Assembly (NCBI GenBank): GCA_024654165.1
Contig: JANLIP010000128.1
Coordinates: 1 to 19,244, forward strand
DNA length: 19,244 nt
Direction: 5' to 3'
Source: Candidatus Kaiserbacteria bacterium
GTDB taxonomy: Bacteria; Patescibacteriota; Minisyncoccia; Phycocordibacterales; UBA2100
Shown: positions 15,601 to 19,244 of the stretch, in pieces
Layout of the letters: each line of letters begins with the position of its first letter
Numbering within the stretch: the first letter of the stretch is position 1
Made by a program: the position numbers and the translations under genes
The notes under the pieces: generated by a model
Databases searched by the model: none
Seen by the model: only the letters and a program-made list of their open reading frames with translations
Told to the model about the DNA's origin: nothing

Positions 15601-16395
15601 GGCTCGGCTTAGGGCCTGTGCAAGCGCTAGGCGCTTGCGCAGTTTGTCGCGGTCTGCCGCGCCAGAATTCTCGTACTGCTCGCGCACTTTCTTTATAAAG
15701 ACCCCAAGGTCAATGCGCTTCAATATATTGAAGAGCGCCTCCGCGCCGATTGCAGCGCGGAAAAGACCGCCGTATTTGACGGCAAACAAGTGATACGCCG
15801 CTTCGTCCAAGACGGCGCCTTCGCGAATGGATTCAATTTCTCGCTTTGATTTGACTGCCAAATCTTTCAAGCGCGTCTTCTCTTCCGCAGTAGCAGCCGC
15901 CTTCGTCTTCTGTTGGAATTCTTGTTCCAAATCTTTGAGCAGGCGCACGCGCTCGGCTTCTACTACTTGCGTAATGATGTACCCGGCGAAATAAACAACT
16001 TTCTCAACTTCAGCGGAAGAGAGGCCCAGCATAAGGGCGATGCGAGAAGGAATTCCGCGCAGGAACCAAATGTGCGAAACCGGCGTCGCCAAATCAATAT
16101 GCGCCATGCGCTCTCGGCGAACGATTGCGCGCGTCAGCTCCACTCCGCATTTTTCACAAACGATTCCGCGGAATCTGATGCCTCGGTATTTCCCGCAGTA
16201 ACATTCGTAATCTTTTTCAGGACCAAACACGCGCTCGTCAAAGAGCCCGTTCTTTTCCGGCCTCTGCGTGCGGTAGTTTATCGTCTCCGGCTTGGTGATT
16301 TCTCCGAAGGACCAGTCAAGGATGCGTTCAGGCGAAGCAAGCTTCATCGTCACTGCGTCAAAATCCTGCGGTATCATGTCTTTTCTTTTTTGCAT
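12697..16395 (-). CDS. rpoC: DNA-directed RNA polymerase beta' subunit RpoC
   Basis: The beta' subunit of RNA polymerase, 1232 residues, a compact bacterial form. The first zinc site is CYCG...CEKCG (C65, C67, C80, C83). The bridge and active-site region has [16 protein letters not shown] and the catalytic NADFDGD (497-503) with its three Mg-binding aspartates (499, 501, 503). The trigger loop is [29 protein letters not shown] (791-819). The second zinc site uses C833, C904, C911 and C914. One oddity is alanine 504 after NADFDGD, where bacterial proteins nearly always have glutamine (NADFDGDQMAVH). The start at 16395 is an ATG without a Shine-Dalgarno site; ATG 16377 (MIPQDFDAV) is an alternative. 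rpoB lies 136 nt upstream and dnaG 147 nt downstream, each spacer holding an inverted repeat. Confidence 0.98.
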   Translation of the reverse strand: MQKRKDMIPQDFDAVTMKLASPERILDWSFGEITKPETINYRTQRPEKNGLFDERVFGPEKDYECYCGKYRGIRFRGIVCEKCGVELTRAIVRRERMAHIDLATPVSHIWFLRGIPSRIALMLGLSSAEVEKVVYFAGYIITQVVEAERVRLLKDLEQEFQQKTKAAATAEEKTRLKDLAVKSKREIESIREGAVLDEAAYHLFAVKYGGLFRAAIGAEALFNILKRIDLGVFIKKVREQYENSGAADRDKLRKRLALAQALSRAGVRPEWMFMTRLPVVPPALRPMVALEGGRHASSDLNDLYRRVINRNNRLKRLLAIHAPEVILRNEKRILQEAVDALLDNSMRRGAGVLGILGGRRRALKSLADYLKGKHGYLRQNLLGKRVDYSGRSVIVVGPDLALDECGLPKHMVLELFRPFVIQGLLARELAYNIRGAGRLIEDEAPEVWPILEEAIKNKYVLLNRAPTLHRQSVQAFRPVLIEGNAIRVHPLVCPAYNADFDGDAMAVHVPLSEAAQMEAEKIMSANKNVLKPGSGDVVVASKLLDIILGCYWMTKEMKGMRGEGSAFPSTNAAITAFDFGAVDLRAKIRVLPSENKKYAQFGGKVFETTIGRLLFNSVLPSDFPFINEEITNKKMADVVEDLVTHYKLDGIPAILDKIKAFGFRYATYAGITWSISDVVIPEIKEKLVTEGREQAAKEQENFNNGLLTEDERYRMTVGIWGRVGNDLRKHVTAALDPNGPVHDMISSGARGSVVQLHQMAGMKGLITNPRGEIIEFPITSSLKEGLTPIEYFISTHGARKGLADTALNTARAGYLTRRLFDVAHDVVILEHDCGAKEGVTIVRPGKENIGGSFSDRVHGRVLAEDLLSDGKVIFKRNHLISRDDSRTIEVSKAQEAIVRSPMTCKVARGVCQNCYGVDLTTGEMIDLGEAVGVVAAQAIGEPGTQLTMRTFHTGGVATAGGDITMGLPRVEEVFESRMPKLPATIARVSGIVSEIEKLGDETVITILPETASLKKGKAAKKETEYSISPMRTIIVKKGAKVEKGDFLTDGSADLEELFLLAGKVPAQEYIINEITRIYELQGVSTSRKHLEIIVKQMFSRVSVVSSGDTGVSAGEIVSDFEFERINKVQKEVEGEPAKGRQLLLGITEVSLTRASFLSAISFQNTPRKLAEAAVSGAVDRLVGLKENVIIGRLIPAGTGFKGSKKYAMIEEMEAEFRAQEAAVSTDSTVKEA

Positions 16396-16398
16396 ATT

Positions 16399-16433
16399 AG
16401 ATTTTGTTATGAGCGAAGCGAGTTAGAAAATCT
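16399..16433 (-). repeat. AGATTTT/AAAATCT inverted repeat close to the rpoC start
   Basis: 7-bp arms (16399-16405 and 16427-16433) flank a loop containing CTCGCTTCGCTC on the coding strand. It lies within 40 nt of the rpoC ATG. Composition and layout resemble the AGAAAATCA/TGATTTTCT hairpin at the end of rpoB, so the two may be related copies flanking the larger CCCGACACACGG repeat. Confidence 0.6.
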
Positions 16434-16436
16434 TAT

Positions 16437-16514
16437 ACCCGACACACGGCTCGTACATACGATTCTGTGGTTAGGCTGAGTTGATAATGTCATACAGTGT
16501 TCCGTGTGTCGGGT
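16437..16514 (-). repeat. 13-bp inverted repeat in the rpoB-rpoC spacer
   Basis: ACCCGACACACGG (16437-16449) and its exact reverse complement CCGTGTGTCGGGT (16502-16514) flank 52 nt. The arms contain ACACACGG, also found in the rpoC-dnaG inverted repeat; the rpoD leader has ACACACGA. Confidence 0.88.
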
Positions 16515-16516
16515 TA

Positions 16517-16550
16517 AGAAAATCATAGTCGCTACGCTTCTTGATTTTCT
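16517..16550 (-). repeat. 9-bp hairpin overlapping the rpoB stop codon
   Basis: AGAAAATCA (16517-16525) pairs with TGATTTTCT (16542-16550). The loop contains the rpoB TAG. In the transcript the second arm ends in TTTTCTT, so weak termination or attenuation after rpoB is possible. Confidence 0.65.
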
Positions 16551-19244
16551 AAAAACTCCATGTCAATTCCCAATCCGCGCAAGTGGCGGACAAGGACGTT
16601 GAATGTCGCAGGCGTGTTTGTCTCTTCAATTCGCTTCCCGGAAACAATCGCGTCAAACGCGGCAGAACGGCCCAAGATGTCGTCGGATTTGATGGTAAGG
16701 ATTTCGCGCAAGCTGTGTGCCGCGCCGTAGCCCAAGAATGCCCAAACTTCCATTTCCCCGACGCGCTGTCCTCCGTTTTGGGCTTTTCCTCCGAGAGGCT
16801 GTTGAGTGGTCAAGGAGTATGGACCAATTGAGCGCATGTGTATTTTGTCTTCCACCATGTGGTGAAGCTTTAATATATACATGGTTCCGACGGAAACCGG
16901 CTGGGCAAATGCTTCGCCTGTAAGACCGTCAAATAGAATGCGCTTGCCGTTTTCGTTCTGGCCCGCCTTCTTAAGTTCTTCGCGGATTTCCTCTTCTGTG
17001 GCTCCGGCAAATGAAGGAACGATTGCCTGGTAGCCGAGGCTTTCCGCGGCAAGTCCTAAGTGCAATTCCAAAATCTGGCCCAGGTTCATGCGCGAAGGCA
17101 CGCCGAGCGGTGTCAAAATTATGTCTACCGGATTCCCCTGTGCGTCAAAAGGCATGTCTTCCTCTGGAAGCACGCGAGAAATGACTCCCTTGTTGCCGTG
17201 GCGCCCAGCTAGCTTGTCGCCCACGGAAATGGTGCGCAGTTGTGCGACTTCAATGTGCACGCGCTTGATAACGCCGGATTCAAGGTTGTCGCCTGTCTCG
17301 CGCGAGAATACTTTGACGCCGATTACGCGCCCGCGCTTCCCGCCTTCCATGCGCAGGGACGTATCTTTCACATCCTTGGCCTTCTCGCCGAAAATCGCGT
17401 GCAAGAGCCTTTCTTCCGGAGTGAGCTGCGTCTCGCCTTTTGGAGTTACCTTTCCTACCAATATGTCGCCAGAGCGGACCTCTGCTCCGATGCGCACGAC
17501 GCCGTCTTCGTCCAAATTGCGCAATTTAAATTCGCTAACGTTCGGGATGTCGTGGGTTGTGATCTCGGGCCCAAGCTTTGTGTCGCGCACGACAGAGACA
17601 AATTCCTCCATGTGTATGGAAGTAAATCGCGCCTCTTTAGCAAGCTTTTCTGAAATAACGATTGCGTCTTCGTAGTTGGCTCCGTACCAAGGAAGAAATG
17701 CGACGCGGACGTTCTGCCCGATTGCAAGCTGGCCTCCGTCAGATGTGGACGTGTCGGCAAGAAGCGCGCCCTTCTTTACATGCTCTCCGGGAGTAACTGC
17801 GGGCCTGTGATGAAATGTCGTGAAGCCGTTGGTGCGCGAGAAATTCACGAGCTTGTATTCTTTGGTCTTCCCCGCGGAATTCTTTACGTCAATTCTCTGC
17901 GCGTCCGCGTATGTTACTTCGCCTGCCTCCGAGGCGACGATTAGCCTGCCGGAATCGTGCGCCGCCATTGCCTCCACGCCTGTCGCCACGTACGGCGCCT
18001 CTGGCACCACCAAGGGCACGGCCTGTTTCTGCATGTTTGAACCCATGAGCGCGCGATTCGCGTCGTCGTTCTCAACGAAAGGAATAAGCGCGGTCGCTAC
18101 GGAGAAAGGCTGGTTTGTCGCAACTTCCATGAAGTCCACATTCTCGCGTTTAACGAGGGTCGGGTTTCCGTTTTTCCGGACTTCAACAAATTTTTCTGTG
18201 ATTAAGCCTTCTTCATTGCGCGCTGTTGCCGCGTGCGCTATCGCGTATTGCTCCTCCTCAAGCGCGTTCATGTATACGATGTCTTTTGTGATGTGTCCTT
18301 TTGCAACTTTGGCATACGGCGTTTCCACAATTCCAAATTCATTCGGGCGGGCATAAAGAGACATGTGGAGAACTAGCCCGATGTTTTTCCCTTCAGGCGT
18401 GTGGATTGGACAAACGCGTCCGTAGTGCGAGGAGTGCACATCGCGCACCTCTAGGCCCGCGCGCTCGCTCGTGAGCCCGCCTCGGCCTAGAGTTGAGAGG
18501 GTTCGAAGGTGCTCAATCTCGTCCAGGGTATTGTACTGTTGCATCAATTGAGAAAGCTGGTCGGTGGTGAAGAATTCGCGAATGACTGCCTGGAAGGGTC
18601 TGGGATTTACAAATTGGACAGGAAGGGAAGTTTCCGGATCCACCATCGCCATTCTGTCTTGGATGTTGCGCTTCATGCGCGATAGGCCGATGCGCATGCG
18701 CTGTTCCAATAGCTCGCCCGCGAAGCGCACTCGGCGGAAGCCCAGGTGGTCTATGTCGTCTGGTTCTGCTGCCGGGCGGGCATTCAGCTCTGCGATATGA
18801 GTGATAATGCGCACTACGTCGTCAAGCGTGAGCGTGGAATTTGTGAGGTCTTTTTCACCAGTTCCGAGCCCGAAACGACGATTAAAGTGGAACCGCCCGA
18901 CGCGCGAGAAATCGTAGCGATCTGGCGATAAAATCGCCTTTACGTGCTCGCGGGCAGACTCTGTCGTGGCAATATCGCCGTCGCGAAGGCGCCTATAAAT
19001 CTCTACATATGACTCTTCCGGCGTGTGCGCGTGGTCGTGTCCGATGGTTGCCGATATCGCATCATATGCTGGAGGATTCTCTCCGCCGGAGGCGGATCCG
19101 CCTTTGGCGGAAAACCTTGCCAAAATCTCGTTGTCTGTTGCAAGGCCAAGTACCCGCAAAAGCGAAGTCACTGGGAAACGGCGCTTGCGGTCTATCTTTA
19201 CATAAATTCCCGCATCCGGGTCGGATTCAATTTCAATCCACACT
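16532..19244 (-). CDS. rpoB: DNA-directed RNA polymerase beta subunit RpoB (N-terminus outside window)
   Basis: The beta subunit, with about 903 C-terminal residues visible. The fragment starts at the segment equal to E. coli WLEFEFDPKDNLFVRIDRR, so roughly the first 180 residues are missing; the GTG near the edge is an internal codon. Visible landmarks are the rifampicin-pocket region QLSQLMQQYN...EHLRTLSTLG (229-253 of the fragment), ERAGLEVRDVHSSHYGRVCPI, the active-site loop GDKLAGRHGNKGVIS with lysines 677 and 685, and the C-terminal clamp contact FNVLVRHLRGLGIDMEFL. Several rifampicin-contact positions differ from E. coli (D516 is Gln, R529 is Thr, R540 is Ser, F514 is Leu). Ten residues near the left of the fragment (SAKGGSASGG) come from a tandem palindrome. 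rpoC follows after 136 nt. Confidence 0.97.
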   Translation of the reverse strand, partial: VWIEIESDPDAGIYVKIDRKRRFPVTSLLRVLGLATDNEILARFSAKGGSASGGENPPAYDAISATIGHDHAHTPEESYVEIYRRLRDGDIATTESAREHVKAILSPDRYDFSRVGRFHFNRRFGLGTGEKDLTNSTLTLDDVVRIITHIAELNARPAAEPDDIDHLGFRRVRFAGELLEQRMRIGLSRMKRNIQDRMAMVDPETSLPVQFVNPRPFQAVIREFFTTDQLSQLMQQYNTLDEIEHLRTLSTLGRGGLTSERAGLEVRDVHSSHYGRVCPIHTPEGKNIGLVLHMSLYARPNEFGIVETPYAKVAKGHITKDIVYMNALEEEQYAIAHAATARNEEGLITEKFVEVRKNGNPTLVKRENVDFMEVATNQPFSVATALIPFVENDDANRALMGSNMQKQAVPLVVPEAPYVATGVEAMAAHDSGRLIVASEAGEVTYADAQRIDVKNSAGKTKEYKLVNFSRTNGFTTFHHRPAVTPGEHVKKGALLADTSTSDGGQLAIGQNVRVAFLPWYGANYEDAIVISEKLAKEARFTSIHMEEFVSVVRDTKLGPEITTHDIPNVSEFKLRNLDEDGVVRIGAEVRSGDILVGKVTPKGETQLTPEERLLHAIFGEKAKDVKDTSLRMEGGKRGRVIGVKVFSRETGDNLESGVIKRVHIEVAQLRTISVGDKLAGRHGNKGVISRVLPEEDMPFDAQGNPVDIILTPLGVPSRMNLGQILELHLGLAAESLGYQAIVPSFAGATEEEIREELKKAGQNENGKRILFDGLTGEAFAQPVSVGTMYILKLHHMVEDKIHMRSIGPYSLTTQQPLGGKAQNGGQRVGEMEVWAFLGYGAAHSLREILTIKSDDILGRSAAFDAIVSGKRIEETNTPATFNVLVRHLRGLGIDMEFLENQEA
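19082..19111 (-). repeat. Tandem palindrome TCCGCC-NNN-GGCGGA x2 inside rpoB
   Basis: Two 15-bp palindromes with loops GGA and TTT stand side by side (19082-19096 and 19097-19111), and the pair is palindromic as a whole. The 30 bp code exactly ten residues, SAKGG followed by SASGG, in frame in the beta subunit, in a spot where related proteins vary in length. Confidence 0.88.

Noticed and set aside
16396..16531. tRNA gene in the rpoB-rpoC spacer, suggested by the paired arms
   Set aside because: The arms do not form a cloverleaf and there is no TTCRA-type T-loop or CCA end.
18382..18430. Change at rifampicin contact E565 of RpoB
   Set aside because: The His in PIHTPEG corresponds to E562; E565 is the Glu of TPEG and is conserved.

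Overview
The window looks like a chromosomal segment of a Patescibacteria / Candidate Phyla Radiation bacterium, most likely a Parcubacteria-type lineage. This is inferred from gene style rather than from a marker search. The clues are compact co-directional genes with few Shine-Dalgarno sites, a sigma-70 with a lysine-rich N-terminal tail, a short ValS without the C-terminal arm, an extended TsaD, and several short membrane or hypothetical proteins. TGA is used as a stop (ABC transporter, valS), so the standard bacterial code applies and UGA is not recoded.

Layout. Positions 1-2395 (minus strand) hold a cut-off hypothetical protein and an ABC half-exporter. Positions 2465-7980 (plus strand) hold a co-directional block: tsaD (tRNA t6A synthesis), valS (valyl-tRNA synthetase), a PrsW-like membrane protease overlapping valS by 4 nt, a small heat-shock protein, and a membrane-anchored DsbA/thioredoxin-fold protein. 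Next come a RecB/Cas4-like PD-(D/E)XK nuclease (minus) and a small unknown gene (plus) with a strong ribosome binding site and a good rho-independent terminator. From 9391 to the right edge, all on the minus strand, lies an information-processing cluster in transcription order rpoB (5' end outside the window) - rpoC - dnaG - rpoD. It joins the core RNA polymerase genes to the primase/sigma part of the classical macromolecular-synthesis operon, without rpsU.

The most unusual signal is palindromic DNA. Short perfect or near-perfect inverted repeats lie in frame inside tsaD (three sites), valS, the nuclease gene, rpoB and probably dnaG, and at the end of the dsbA-like gene. Each adds roughly 7-17 residues at a loop, linker or terminus, and at least four different sequence families are involved. 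This resembles in principle the protein-coding Rickettsia palindromic elements. Separately, each of the three spacers of the rpoB-rpoC-dnaG-rpoD cluster (129-147 nt, long for this window) holds a long inverted repeat whose arms contain ACACACG/CGTGTGT. In the rpoD leader one arm ends next to the start codon. This suggests a shared leader or processing element for the transcription-machinery genes.

There is no tRNA, rRNA, CRISPR array, transposase or phage gene that I can support, and no gene-free stretch longer than 300 bases.
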